A DNA stretch of 64,000 nt from Lucinisca nassula (taxonomy: Eukaryota; Mollusca; Bivalvia; Lucinida; Lucinidae). The notes under the pieces were generated by a model. It was not told the DNA's origin. It worked only from the letters and a program-made list of their open reading frames with translations, and did not search any database. The first letter of the stretch is position 1, and each line of letters opens with the position of its first letter. The translations under genes and the position numbers were made by a program. The stretch lies in the NCBI GenBank assembly GCA_963580285.1, contig OY757026.1, forward strand, positions 86,960,651 through 87,024,650, read 5' to 3'. Positions 42,465 through 53,734 of the stretch are shown here, piece after piece.

Positions 42465-42560
42465 ATAATGTATACCATTGTAAACACCAGTTTTACTGTA
42501 TACAGGTGTGGTTTATGAGGGTGGGGGTCAAAATTATATAGGCGTGTTTTCGTGATGGTA
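42465..42560. mobile_element. Hairpin-core MITE, A-type arm only
   Basis: TAAACACCAGTTTTACTGTAT ... TCAAAATTATATAGGCGTGT then TTTCGTGATGG. The core and the other arm are absent. Confidence 0.65.
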
Positions 42561-42569
42561 ATGTGTGTG

Positions 42570-42900
42570 TGTGTGAATTCGGGTGTAACGTCGCTTTCAA
42601 CAATTTTTCAGTCATATCACGACGGTGTCTGGTTGCGACAGGGAGCTCAATGCTCACGTTTATAGTGCTGCCTCACTGAAGTATCATGTCCCAGACACAT
42701 TACATGATACCACACCCATTCACATTAATCCTGACACTGAATCGACCAGTCCTAGCTCTACCCCGTAAATCTGAGTGCCAAACGAGGAGCAGCTAGTACC
42801 ATTTTTAACGACTTTGGTATGTCGCGGCCTGGGATCGAACCCCAGACCTCCCGTTCCCCGGAGCGGACACTCTACCAACTGAGCTATCGGGGCCGGTTCC
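42570..42900 (-). mobile_element. tRNA-derived SINE, near-consensus head
   Basis: The minus-strand head (about 42827-42895) reads GATAGCTCAGTTGGTAGAGT (A box) and GGGGTTCGATCCCAG (B box), very tRNA-like. The body ends ACTGAAAAATTGTTGAAAGC then a CACA-type tail at about 42563. Several long molluscan SINEs have a similar layout. Acceptor-stem pairing fails, so it is not a tRNA gene. Confidence 0.8.
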
Positions 42901-43074
42901 GTGATGGTAATGAACATGATGAAAATATATAGTCTATCTTCATAGTTTTTATGTTTGTGTTTGTGTTTTTTTTTGTTTTGTTTTTTCAAAGCGCGCCTTT
43001 TATTTATTTAAATTTATTTCTGCTAAAATAAGCATGTTGTCATGAAAGTGACGCAAAAAGCTGTCACAATACGG

Positions 43075-43325
43075 AAACATGCCTATACCAATGTATCGTA
43101 AGCATTACCATCGAAAAAAAAAAAAAAGATTTATTTCTGCTCAAAATATAGATTGTGGGTACACGTTAAAACTGCCTCGTCGAGGCGGTTCTAACGAGTA
43201 CCCATAATCTTTATTTTACAGCATAAATAAGAAAAATATGGTTTACCCCTGTAAACCCAAGTTTCGCTAAATAAAAGTGGGGTTCAAGAGGGGTCAGAAA
43301 TATATAGGAGTGTTTTCGTGATGCA
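43075..43325. mobile_element. Hairpin-core MITE (family H), full-length
   Basis: Left end near ACGGAAACATGCCTATACC, right end TAGGAGTGTTTTCGTGATGC. Core 43133-43235 with TTAAAACTGCCTCGTCGAGG and GCGGTTCTAACGAGTACCCA. Confidence 0.8.
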
Positions 43326-43549
43326 TCGAGAATAAAGAAAGAAACAAAAAAGGAGACAAAAAGAAGTGGAAAAAAAAAACTCACATGCATAATACTTTTT
43401 TCCTACGCAAGTAGTTTTTCATATTATTTTCTGTCTAACTATCCTTTCATTATGATTACGAAGAATTTTACTTTACAAAAGGAAAATACAGGAAAAGCTA
43501 CAATCGATAGGTTTTATATTGACTTTGAAAGAGCTTGCAAATAGTTCAT

Positions 43550-43835
43550 TACGATAACACGCCCGTATGGCATAGTGCATTTTTTCACATCTCCAAAATG
43601 GCTACTTTTCTGATGAAAATCTGTGATATTTTTCTTATAAATACTAAAAACATAGGTTGTGAGTGCTCGTTAGAACCGCCTCAATGAGGCGGTTCTAACG
43701 AGTACCCACAACCTATGTCTTGGAGTAAAAATAAAAAAAAATAATGTTTACCCCCTTAAACCCTAGTTTTCTCTATATAAAGTGGGGTTTAGGGGGGTGT
43801 TCATTTCACGGACTTGGTCACGTGATGAATAATGA
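43550..43835. mobile_element. Hairpin-core MITE, subfamily H2
   Basis: Same core (TGCTCGTTAGAACCGCCTCA / TGAGGCGGTTCTAACGAGTA) but different outer arms: left CATTACGATAACACGCCCGT and right GTTCATTTCACGGACTTGGT. A sister copy with the same H2 arms is at 55375-55670. Confidence 0.8.
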
Positions 43836-43867
43836 TATATGTACAGTGAAATTCCTCTATTAAGAGC

Positions 43868-44155
43868 ATCTGGCCCCTCGCCCATCGGGGCTTGGAGATA
43901 TAATGCTCCCACGCAAAGCTGAAACCGACCGACTGCACATGAGGGCTGGTAAACCGCTTAGAAGGACTAAACCTGCCCAGGCAAGGTGGTGTGAGTCGGA
44001 CCGTCCATGCATATAATCTTTAAAAGGCAGGCATTGAGATGTCATTTCATCTCCATATCGGGAAAAAGTCCCACAAAATTGGAAACAACGTCTCCAAAAT
44101 TACCAAAATAGTGTTGTCGGGGACGTTAAGCCTCAAATCAAACAAATATTAAGAC
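43868..44155 (+). mobile_element. SINE-like family S1, full-length
   Basis: Plus-strand copy from CCCCTCGCCCATCGGGGCTT through the body to the tail GACGTTAAGCCTCAAATCAA then ACAAATATT. Good example of the family's coding-free ~285-bp layout. Confidence 0.8.
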
Positions 44156-44479
44156 AGCCTAAAATTAAGACTGCTTCTGCTCTACAAAGCTTATTTTGAA
44201 GAGTGCACTTAATCTTTCTATGCGTTTGCAGGGCACGGTGTCCTCTGGTCAAGGACCGTCTTAAAGACAACTTTTGGACAGTCCCAATGGTGGTCTTAAT
44301 ATAGGAATTTTAATATACATGTAACAGCGGCAGCACCTCGCAACCCATTTCTCAAATGAGCTGGTTGGTTTAAAGCTTAACGGTCCAGTCAACACTATCA
44401 TGTCCATATCGAACGGCTACAAATTTCCTGGGCGGCCGGAAGAACCGCACGACCCATTTCTCAGTGAGCTCATCAGGCA

Positions 44480-44670
44480 AGCACGTCTATATAATTTTGA
44501 ACTCCTTAAACCCCTCTATTATATAGCATACCTGGGCTTTACAGGGGTAAACCTTATTTTTCTTATTTCTGCTGTAAAATATAGATTATGGGTACTGGTT
44601 AGTACCGCCTCGATGAGGCGGTTCTAACGAGTACCCACAATCTATATTTTGATAAGAAATAAACGAAATA
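44480..44670. mobile_element. Hairpin-core MITE, A arm plus core
   Basis: The left A arm (CACGTCTATATAATTTTGAA) and core 44558-44662 (GGTTAGTACCGCCTCGATGA / GGCGGTTCTAACGAGTACCC) are present. The B arm is replaced by unrelated sequence. Confidence 0.75.
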
Positions 44671-45702
44671 GGAAGAGTCTATTGCTACACGTCTGTTAAT
44701 AGCACAAAGTCCGGATGTGTTATTGCCAGACGTCTGTCCATAGAACAAAGTCGGGAAATGTGCTATTGCCTGACGTCTGAAGTCTGACGTCACATAGTCG
44801 GGAAGATGCTATATGTTTAATATATTATTCAACTGGTAAGTTAAGACAGCGTATGAACAATTCACGTTTTATATCTATGCAAATGTTATACCCGTGAAGA
44901 TGAAATGTTTCAGATGTTAATTTGGACGTTTTTCTTTAGGGCAGAAATAAAAAGATCGTACATGAAATTGGGCTACTCGTATGATGTTTAGGGCAGGATT
45001 TCGGATCTGATTGTATCAGTTCCTGTCGTTGCTCTTCGTATAATTTGATGTAGTCAAACTTTCATAGGTCCGCTATTATGCGTAATAGGTCTAAATGCCC
45101 TCCTTTTATGCGGGATACCGTTCTAGGATTCTTTTTAACTATTTCAAGAGTCGGCTGCTAGACTTCCAAATCGAAATACACGGTATAAGCCTATAATTTC
45201 AATAGGCGTCCAGTCAACACCCAGAGCAGCCTGCACACCAGGCTTTTTCAAAGTTTTTGTTGGGCGTTTGATAGATAGCACAAGTTCTTCTTTTTTCAGC
45301 GAAGACTGGTCAGACTGTGTGAATGCAGTGACTGATTAAAGTATCCGTTGCCTTTACATATGAAACGAACCGGTGACTGTGTGTTTAGTAAAGACGCATA
45401 ATAAAAGCTCACAGGTTCGATACCAGGCGGGGTCGGTAACATTCTTTCGTGGAGATTGATCATGAAATCTTTTCTACGGTCATTCACTCTATTTCGCTGA
45501 TTCAAGAAGGACAGTTATCAGTTTCTGGCGAAAGACTGACCTGTACCGGTTAACCGCTATCGTATAAGCCTGCCTAGGAAAAATGTGTATAGGTAAACAG
45601 ACCTAAATAGTGTTGACTGGGCTGTTTAACTCAAATACAAATTTACTCTTTTATTTACATAGCATAGCAGCTGACAAAAAGAGCTGAGAAACATGAGAAT
45701 AA
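44671..45702. other. Non-coding with ~50-bp ACGTCTG repeats
   Basis: 44675-44815 holds three degenerate ~50-bp units (ATTGC(C/T)..ACGTCTG ... AAAGTC(C/G)GG). A related piece lies at 46440-46515. The rest is unrecognised; a B-box-like AGGTTCGATACC near 45413 lacks a partner. Confidence 0.4.
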
Positions 45703-45931
45703 TTAACCCTTTTAGTACCACATGGAATCTTCCACCTTATATATAGCAGGAGTTCATTTCAAAATTTAGGGGTGTCAGGTTGTGTTTTCTTCAAAATTAA
45801 TTAGGAAAATGGCTGAACTTTTAGCAAACAGTGGAGGCCATGATTAGACGCCGCGTTCTGCGGTGTCTGATATGGGCCTGCACTGTTTGCCAAGGTCCCC
45901 CTTTCTGGGGGACTGGTATTGAATGGCTTAA
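45703..45931. mobile_element. piggyBac-type MITE (TTAA-flanked)
   Basis: TTAA at both borders (45703-45706 and 45928-45931) with a CCCTTTTAGTACC-type end. The inside carries TTTAGGGGTGTCAGGTTGTG and a small hairpin around GACGCCGCGTTCTGCGGTGTC. Two more full copies are at 51417 and 55152. TTAA plus CCC-starting ends fits piggyBac. No transposase present. Confidence 0.75.
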
Positions 45932-47000
45932 TATAGTGTTCGCAAATTCAGTGAAATTACGCTTTTAAGACCGCCTAAAACTAAGACCAGTTCTGCTTTA
46001 AAACCTTAATTAGTACGTTCCAGTTTTTCTCTCCTTTTGTTTTCTGCATATAGTTTCCTCGTAGAGACGTTTGGCTTCTCCAGCATCCGTTTTGGTAAAA
46101 TGTTGCTCTACCGACGAATTTTGTACCCATATATTCCCTTCCAACCAAGAATAATGAGTAAAGGAAGAAAAAAACTTTTCATTATATTTTTGTCGTAGGG
46201 GAACAAACTCACAAAGACTCAAAAAGAGTAATACGAAATAAGAAAAAAAAATGTTAAACGGAATTTAATATCTTCGGCTTCTGTCAGAAAAGAAAGGACA
46301 AACAGAAACCCATGGGTTACGCGAACAACAACAACAACAATAAAAAAAAAAAAAAAAAGTTTAGAATTCCGACTATGAAAGACTCAATATAAACCAGGAA
46401 TATTTACATATTCTTTGGTCGAATTCGTATATTTACGCACAGATCACTACATAAAACTCAGACGTCCGTCAATAGCATTTTACCGAGTTTCTGCTGTTGC
46501 CACACGTCTGGCAACAGACGCTCCGAAAGAAATATCACAATTTTTCATCTTCACAATTCTTCATCTTAAGATTTTCGTTTTTTCGGCAATAAAGTCTACA
46601 ATGTATTTGTATAGGCGTGATTTTGTAATTGCTTGGTTTAACGATTAACAGGCCAGTCAGTACTATTATGTCCATATCGGACGGCTCAGCTTACTTTACT
46701 CCAGTTTCTTAGGCGGACGTATATTTAAGCTGGTAACAAATATAGAGAAATCTCTTTCACCATAAACTGAAAACTGCATATTGTGAAGTATGAGAGAGGA
46801 AAGTTATTCCTGACCAATTTTGTGCATCCGGTGTGAAATGCACAACCTACCTTCCTTACCCCCAAATCCCACACAACGCACCCCATTCCCTGGCCTTTCC
46901 ACTGCATACTACCTGATATAAAGTATTCTTTCAATTCACAAACTTATTGACCGACCCTCGAAAACCACGGTAGCATAACGTCAGTTTTGTTTGTCCAAGT
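45932..47000. other. Non-coding, contains a B-type arm of the hairpin MITE
   Basis: 46525-46635 (ATATCACAATTTTTCATC ... GTATTTGTATAGGCGTGATT) is a B arm without its core. The remainder, including A-rich 46230-46360, shows no gene. Confidence 0.45.
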
Positions 47001-47002
47001 GT

Positions 47003-47295
47003 TTGATTGAGGTTTTGCGTCCCCGTCAACAATACTTAGGTCATTTTTGAGGCGTTGCTTCCAATATCGTGGGTTTTTTATCCGACATTGAGACGAAATG
47101 ACATTTCAATCCCTGCCGCCCAATGAAACAAATATGGCTTATATGGACTGAACGGTCGAACTTGCAGCACTTTGCCTCGGTAGGCTAAGTCCGTCTAAGC
47201 GGTTTACCAGCGCTCATGTGCGGCCAGTTTCAGCTCTGCGTCAAAGCATCGTGCAGCCAAATCTATTTCTCCAAGCCCCGACGGGCGGGGGCCAG
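47003..47295 (-). mobile_element. SINE-like family S1, full-length
   Basis: Minus-strand copy from GTTTGATTGAGGTTTTGCG to CCCCGACGGGCGGGGGCC with all middle blocks present. Confidence 0.8.
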
Positions 47296-47299
47296 AGTA

Positions 47300-47615
47300 A
47301 GGGGCTTAAAACTGAGAGGGGCTTAAATCGATTTTACGTGGCCAGATTCTGTCATGGTTTAGACAAAATAATTTGTGCAGCCCGCATGAAGGCTTTCTTG
47401 AAACAACGATGAGGCCTTGACTGCAAGAAATAATTGAAATGCTGGAGCAAATGGGCCCGACCGGAGACAGGGCATCGGGTAGCAACCGACATTACCTCAA
47501 ACTTAAGTAAGCCTTTTACGTTGGAACCGTCATAGAAACCGAGGCATGAACACCGGCAGCACTTAAAGAGGGAAGCAAAGTAATGAAGTGCGACTGGGTA
47601 AATACCATGCATACC
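47300..47615 (-). mobile_element. Penelope-like UTR and RT-end fragment, internally deleted
   Basis: GCTTAAATCGATTTTACGTGG, then a shortened UTR, then a decayed RT end (GGAAGCAAAGTAATGAAGTG). Abuts the SINE directly. Confidence 0.6.
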
Positions 47616-47649
47616 GAAATTCTTACTCGTTCGAGACTTGTAAACTCAA

Positions 47650-48330
47650 ATGTTGTGAATGACTATGATCTCAATGATGATGCTTAATAGGAAATGATCT
47701 GAAGAGAATGCTCAGTAGGAAATTATTTGAATGAGAATGTTCAGTACAAAATCATGTGAATGTGTAAACTCAGTAGGAAACCATGTGAATGGGAATGCTC
47801 AGTAGGACATAATGGGAAAGGGAATGCTTAGAAAGCTTAGTAAGAAATGATATGAATGGAAATACTTAGTGGGAAATGCGGTAAATGGGAATGCTTAGTA
47901 GGAAATGATATGAATGGGATTGCTTAGTAGGAAATCACGTGAATGGAAATGCTCAACTGGAAATGGTTTGAATAGGAATGCTTAGTAGGAAATAATGTGA
48001 ATGAGAATGGTCAGCACGAACTGATGTACATGATAATGCTTAGAAGAAACTCATGTAAATAAGAATGCTGAATATGAAATGATGTGAACGAGAATGCTTA
48101 GTAGGAAATCACGTGAATGTGGTTGCTTAGTGGGCAGTGATGTGAATCGGAATGATCAGTTGGAAATGACGCGAATGATAATACTTAATAATCAAATGAT
48201 GTGAATGCGAATGATTATTAGAAAATAATAAGAATGCGAATGACTATTAGAAAATAATAAGAATGCGAATGATTATTAGAGAATAATAAGAATGCGAATG
48301 CTAAGTAGGAAATCATATCATGCAAGTATA
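47650..48330 (+). repeat. ~28-29-bp minisatellite
   Basis: About 23 degenerate units around AATGCTTAGTAGGAAATGAT plus GTGAATGGG. The last units (48195-48290) form a distinct subarray GAATGATTATTAGAAAATAA. No conserved spacers. Confidence 0.85.
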
Positions 48331-49829
48331 TTGTTGAGTTTATAATATTGGTTGAGGAAAAAGGGATGACATGTGAGACTTCGCTGAGCATTTTGTTACC
48401 TTAAATAAATCCAGTAATGCACGGGCATGAATACAATACATGTATTCAATTTATCGTTTTAACTTAAAATACAGTTTACGCACGATTTAAACACAAAACG
48501 TCAATATATGACGTTGTTTAATAAGGACGCCGCCTATAACGTTACGTGACGTGGACTCTGTAAGTACTCGTATATAACGTATGTCAGTTTTCAGCTCCGG
48601 TTTGTTGTTGGCAATGGTCTTAGCAAGTATTTATTCATTGATTGTCGTCTGTCAGGCCGTCCAGCGGATTTTGCTTTCAATGAAAAATCTACAACTTGAC
48701 AGGTTTTAAATTACAAAGAACCTGACTTGAAACAAGTTCTATATACAAAATTATACAATCGCCTGCAAAAGTATACACACTTACACAGACGAAATGATAG
48801 TACGCAAGACTATCACACCCACCCCCCAAACTCACACATGTGCAGAGGCATGATGCCGTGAAGGTTTTCGTATATACGAGCGTACACACGTGTAAGTACG
48901 TCCTTCCGTATGGGGTGTGCGTACGTGATCCTGTAACCTCAGGTTAAGGTATTGTACCAGCGGGAAGAATCTAAACTTTTAAGAGCTCATATTTTCCAGA
49001 CCATATGATGGAAATGTGATGATAGGTTTAGGTCACAAGGTTTATTGAGCAATACACTGACCCTTACCTATGACCTCTAGGTCAAGGCATAGACTCAGAA
49101 AACTTTAAATGTTGAACTTATTTAAGAACTCATATTTTTTAAAACCATATACATGTAATGGATTTGGTTTATATTTGGTACGATGATCGATACTCATTTA
49201 AGGTTTTATTCAGCACGACCATGCCCATGACCTCAAGGTCAAGGTCATGGGCTCAGAATTTGCAGCATACCCACCCCATGCCCTCAAGGTCAAGGTCACG
49301 GACTCGAAATATTTGAATGTCAACGTTTTTAATAGGACCTCACATTTCCCTATCCGTAGCATGGATTTAGTTCGTATTTGGTATGATGAAAGATACAGGT
49401 CGTTTCTCCGGCTACTTTGTTTAGTTTTCGCTCAAATCTGATTAATGATCGGCTCGAAATAAAAGAGGCCGTAAAACCAAAACTCATGGACAATGCCACC
49501 GATTTAGTAATTTATGTTTTATGTATTTGGTTCATATTTGGTACGATGATACACACTTTTTCCAAGATTCAAACGACATTACCCCCACCTACGCCGATGC
49601 CCTCAAGGATCGTTTACCAAGCGAGAAATGGTGTCTTTGTTTGATTGATTTATTTATTATTTATTTTTTGCAACATGCTTTATTTCCTTGGTGACGATGG
49701 TCCCCGGGCGGAGGCATCTGTGTCCGTATTGACAATCAGTCTAGTTTGATTTTAGGCACACTGAGTCTACGTTTTAATCAAAAGTCTAATCACAGATTGC
49801 GGGTAATCTACACGCCGGTTCTTTTGCTA
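48331..49829. other. Non-coding, with degenerate ~160-bp CAAGGTCA repeats
   Basis: 49010-49620 repeats blocks such as CCATGACCTCAAGGTCAAGG and GGATTT(A/G)GTTCGTATTTGGTA, probably a decayed tandem-repeat element. 48331-49000 shows nothing recognisable. Confidence 0.45.
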
Positions 49830-49990
49830 CTTGTATGGAGGTTTTAAGCCCCCGTTAACCGTTGGTACATGTATATAGGTCATTTTCGAGACGCTGCTTC
49901 TGATTTTGTGGGGCTTTTCCCTGACCTTGAGATAAATGGTATCTTAAGCCCTACCGACAAAAGAAACCGCTAGCGGTCCCACTCGCACCA
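49830..49990 (-). mobile_element. SINE-like family S1, partial and diverged
   Basis: GAGGTTTTAAGCCCCCGTTAA ... GACGCTGCTTCTGATTTTGT ... GGTATCTTAAGCCCTACCGA: 3' half of the family. Confidence 0.6.
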
Positions 49991-50044
49991 TTTTCTTGTA
50001 CACGCTTTTACATTCTAAACGGTAAACGAGTAATCGAATCATCA

Positions 50045-50282
50045 GGAAAACACGCCTGTATAATTTTGAACTCCTCGAACCCCACTTTTATATAGTAAAA
50101 CAGGGGTTTACAGGGGTAAATATTATTTTTCTTATATGAGGTGGTTCTAATGAGTACCCACAATCTATATTGTGAGCAGAAATAAGAAAAATATCACAAT
50201 TTTTATCTGAAAATTTTCATTTTTTTTTTTTTTTGCGATAAAGGTTACAATGTATTAGTAAAGGTGTGTTTTCGTTATGTTG
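50045..50282. mobile_element. Hairpin-core MITE, half core
   Basis: Both outer arms are present (GGAAAACACGCCTGTATAAT; AAAGGTGTGTTTTCGTTATG) but the left half of the core stem is deleted. Only GTGGTTCTAATGAGTACCCA ... GAGCAGAAATAAG remains. Confidence 0.75.
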
Positions 50283-50440
50283 GTCAGTTTCAGCTCTGCG
50301 CGGGAGCACTATGCAGGCCAATCTATTTTTCCGAAAGCGAACGTCGGGTCTAGGTTATACCATGAAATATAGATTGTGGGTCCTCGTAAGCACAAGCACA
50401 CCGAGGCGCTTCTAACGAGTGCCCTCAATCTCTACTTAAA
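50283..50440. mobile_element. Fragments of SINE S1 head and hairpin core
   Basis: 50283-50345 matches the S1 head (CAGTTTCAGCTCTGCGCGGG). 50363-50435 is a decayed hairpin core (ATAGATTGTGGGTCCTCGTA ... GCTTCTAACGAGTGCC). Confidence 0.5.
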
Positions 50441-50559
50441 AAAAGAACCCCCACCCTAAACCTAAACATTCATTGCGTGGGCTTGTATAAGTAATGGGCG
50501 TGATCTGCGAAGGTAAACAAAATGACATATTGCGTACCATCCTTTTTAACAACGTTACT

Positions 50560-51290
50560 CAATGGATGAGTATGGAATGCCCTGGCTGTCTTACGGGGAT
50601 GAAATTCATTATGTTTGGTGTTTTTCCTATTATATGCTGTGATAAAAACAGTATATGTAGTGGTTAATCTAGTATATGTAGTAGAAACCTCATTATTTTC
50701 GGTGGTAAAACGGTGTATACGCTGTAGTATTTTTATTATATGCTGTGGTTTTAGTGTTATATGTTCTGCTTTTTCCATTATCTATAGTAGCTATTTCTTG
50801 CTATTCGGTGTCTTCATCAGTTGGTTTTGTTTGTTTGATTTGAGGTTTAACGTCCCCGTCAACACTGTAAAGGTCATTTTGGAGACGTTGCTTCCAATTT
50901 TGTGGGACTTTTACCCGACATTGAGATGAAATGACATCTCGAGCCCTGTCGCCCAATGAAACCAATAGGGTTTATTAGCATGGACGGTCCGCCTCACACC
51001 GCGGTTCCTGGACAGTACCAGTACTAGTGTGGGGGCCGGATTCAGCTCTGCGTGGAAGCATCGTGCAGCCCATATATTTCTTCAAGCCCCAATGGGCGGG
51101 GGCGATCATCAGTTGGTGCAGTGCTTTTTCCATTATATTGAGTGCCTTTGTTCAGATGTTCGGTCCTTTCACACTCTCTCTTTATTTGAGGTAGTCACGT
51201 CATTATATTCACTGGTAATGTCATTACGTGCAGTAGATAAATCTTTATCTTGGGTGCAAACTTTATTATCATGATGAGATCAATCGGATG
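50560..51290 (+). repeat. A/T-rich GTATATGTAGT-type repeat element with SINE inserted
   Basis: Contains GCCCTGGCTGTCTTACGGGG, then TATATGCTGTGATAAAAACA-type words, and later CTTTATCTTGGGTGCAAAC. The same landmarks occur in reverse orientation at 53735-54155. A SINE with its 11-bp duplication splits it at 50823-51111. Repeated hydrophobic ORFs here (YAVI/YVVV words) come from the repeat, not from a gene. Confidence 0.65.
50823..51111 (-). mobile_element. SINE-like family S1 with 11-bp target-site duplication
   Basis: TCATCAGTTGG flanks the insert on both sides (about 50816 and 51106). The insert starts TTTTGTTTGTTTGATTTGAG and ends AATGGGCGGGGGCGA. This defines the full family: minus-strand head TCGCCCCCGCCC..., body ~250 bp, tail ...CAAATCAAACAAACAAAA. 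Typical retroposed SINE structure. The origin of the head is unclear (no clean Pol III boxes seen). Confidence 0.85.
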
Positions 51291-51416
51291 CCTTCGTGAA
51301 CTACTCGAAAAGTACCGAAGATAAATTGCCGCAGTAAAACCCCGTACCAAGTACAGTGGTGCTTTTGTTGCAGTTTCATTATACAGAAAGAGTTATCTAT
51401 CCTATTTGAAATGCAA

Positions 51417-51643
51417 AAACCCTTTTTGTACCAAATGGAATCTTCCTCCTTAGATATAGCATGAGTCCATTTCAAAATTTAGGGGTGTCAGGTTGTGTTT
51501 TCTTCAAATCTATTAGGAAAATAGCTGAACTTTTTGCAACAAGTGTAGGCCCTGATCAGACGCTGCATTCTGCGGCATCTAATCTGGGCCTGCACTGTTT
51601 GCCAAAGTACCCCTTAAGGGGCTTCCGTAACTAAATGGGTTAA
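51417..51643. mobile_element. piggyBac-type MITE
   Basis: Right end ACTAAATGGG then TTAA (51640-51643). The left end ACCCTTTTTGTACC has lost its TTAA. The body matches 45703-45931, including GACGCTGCATTCTGCGGCATC. Confidence 0.7.
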
Positions 51644-51865
51644 GCATTGTATGATTTATGTATCTACTATAGAAGCTCTACTGCAGTAATCAGTCTCAAA
51701 CACGAATCCAAAATATCCTCAGCTATTGGTTATTACAAAATTCCTGTAGCTGGAAAGCATAAATCAGCTTAAAAGTTTCTAGAAGCACTGATGGCTTGAT
51801 CGACTCTGTCAGCTGTAAAACTAGTCCAAATGGAGAATTTAATTTGTTTGGCTTTCCAGTTTTTC

Positions 51866-53045
51866 TATCTATCTTCATATACTGAGTCGGTCATACTTGG
51901 CCATTATCTCAGTTCGGTGGTGCGCTAAATTTAGAATTTAGCAAAAAACAACAACAAAAAACAAAAAAACAAAACAAAGAAGAAAAAAAGCCCACTGGAT
52001 GAGTTCTTAAAACTATTTACAATCTGCTTTCAGAGGTGTACTAAAACGCATACCTTTGGATCCCAATCTACACCATGCGGGCTTTGAACTCCTCTGCAGT
52101 TTTGGCATTTACCACAGAGGAGGGAAGACTGTTCCACTGAGGAATAGTTCCAGGGAAGAAAGAATTCTTCAGGGCATCACTATAGGCCTGGTACCTACGA
52201 TATTGACTGTTGTTTAGTTTTGATGCCCTTGTTTGAGTTGAAGTAGTCACAGGTGTCAAGTATTTATCTTTATTAAGAGACACCGTGTCAGAGTGAATCT
52301 TATAAAAGAAGGTTAAAGAGGACTGCTCGCGACGGGCCTCCAACGATGGCCACTCCAGCTCATCGAGCATTTCACCAACACTACTTCTGTTCCGCCATCG
52401 GCTGCAGGTCCATCTGGCAGCCGTCCTCTGAACCTTCTCAACCTGTTGAACCTGAGTTTTAACATGGGGATGCCAAACATGTGATGCATACTCTAGTTGA
52501 GGTCTAACCAAGGTTTTGTATGCAACATCCTTTGTCTGCCTAGGTGCAAAAGCCAAATTACGTCTAAGAAACCCTAATGACCTAGTTGCTTTAGAGGTAA
52601 TCTCAGAAATATGTTGACCCCAATCAAGATTATCAGTAATGGTGATACCAAGATATTTTGCGGATTGGACATGTTCCAAAGTATGCTGATGTAATGAGTA
52701 GTTGAATTTAATCTGCTTGTCTGGAGGGTCCCGTGACACTCTCATTGAATGACATTTGGCCACATTGACCTTCATTTGCCAATCGACCTCCCAACGTGCT
52801 AGGCTATCCAGGTCATCTTGTAAGATAAGACAGTCACAAGAAGTATATATATTCCTTTACAAAACACAATCATCAGCAAACAAGCGAACAGATGACCTGA
52901 TATTATCAGGAAGATCGTTAATAAATATCAAGAAAAGGACCGGTCCAAGTACCGAACCTTGTGGGACACCGGACAAAACAGGGACTGGATCCGACGCTTG
53001 GCCGTCGAGTACAAGTTGTTGTGTGCGTCCAGATCAACACAGAAA
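51866..53045 (-). pseudogene. LINE-B-group RT, 5'-truncated
   Basis: Minus-strand: [20 protein letters not shown] then VRLFADDCV (about 52870-52990, another frame), then a 235-codon frame 52068-52775 with AKYLGITITDNLDWGQHISE, LGFLRRNLAFAPRQTKDVAY, LEYASHVWHP and FFPGTIPQWNSLPSSVV. Ends in a UTR with ATGACCGACTCAGTATATGA and a GATAGATAG tail at 51866. Truncated at about 53045 before motif A. Frameshift between palm and thumb near 52850. Confidence 0.8.
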
Positions 53046-53734
53046 AAGCATTTGAGCAGCTTTCATTGAGCATTTGCAGATTTAAAATTAGTACATATGC
53101 CAATAAGTTGAGAAAAAAAAGACAGTAGCCAATCAATTAGCCTAGCCACTAGGCTTTAAAATGAATGATATGAAATTAAAATAATCTTTTGCACTAAAAT
53201 GAACAGTGTATAAAAGTTTAGCTAGTCTAGTCTCTCTGGCTCAATTTTAATCCTAAGATTTGAGACTCTACCAAATAGACTTGCCATCACTAAGAAGGTG
53301 ATATTTTTTTTTTTTTTACAATAAAAATACCCAAAAAAAAAAATAAAAAAGATCAGATTTTTATTATCAGACTAGTAGCTAGTCAACAAATCAGTTAAAA
53401 ACAACATGATGCAAAAAAAAGAGAGAAAAAATCTCCAGAAAGGGCATAAAGATCAGTGCTCTTCCAACCTAAAAGCACCTATGGGATAATCAAAATTGCT
53501 TGCATATACAGTTGCTTGCTAATACAGGTGAACGTATTTGGGAACAAAAGGCGTGCTTGCTTAAACCAGATTGCTTGCTTGATAGAGGAGGCCACAATGA
53601 CAGAGTATAGAGTACCGGTGTATACCAAACTAGAAAAACCTAGTTATAAAAGGAGGTCTATTCAAACGGTGAGCTCTCTTAGCCTTCTTCTTCTTCTTTT
53701 TTTTTTTTTTTTTTTTTTCGGCTGGTAGGTTACG
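53046..53734. other. Non-coding, A/T-rich with T-run
   Basis: No gene seen. Poly-A/T tracts at about 53307-53350 and 53698-53719. Confidence 0.4.

Noticed and set aside
42827..42895. Possible tRNA gene on the minus strand
   Set aside because: A and B boxes are excellent, but the acceptor-stem ends do not pair and it continues into a SINE body.
47650..48330. CRISPR-like array
   Set aside because: Units are contiguous and gradually varying, without unique spacers, in a eukaryotic context.
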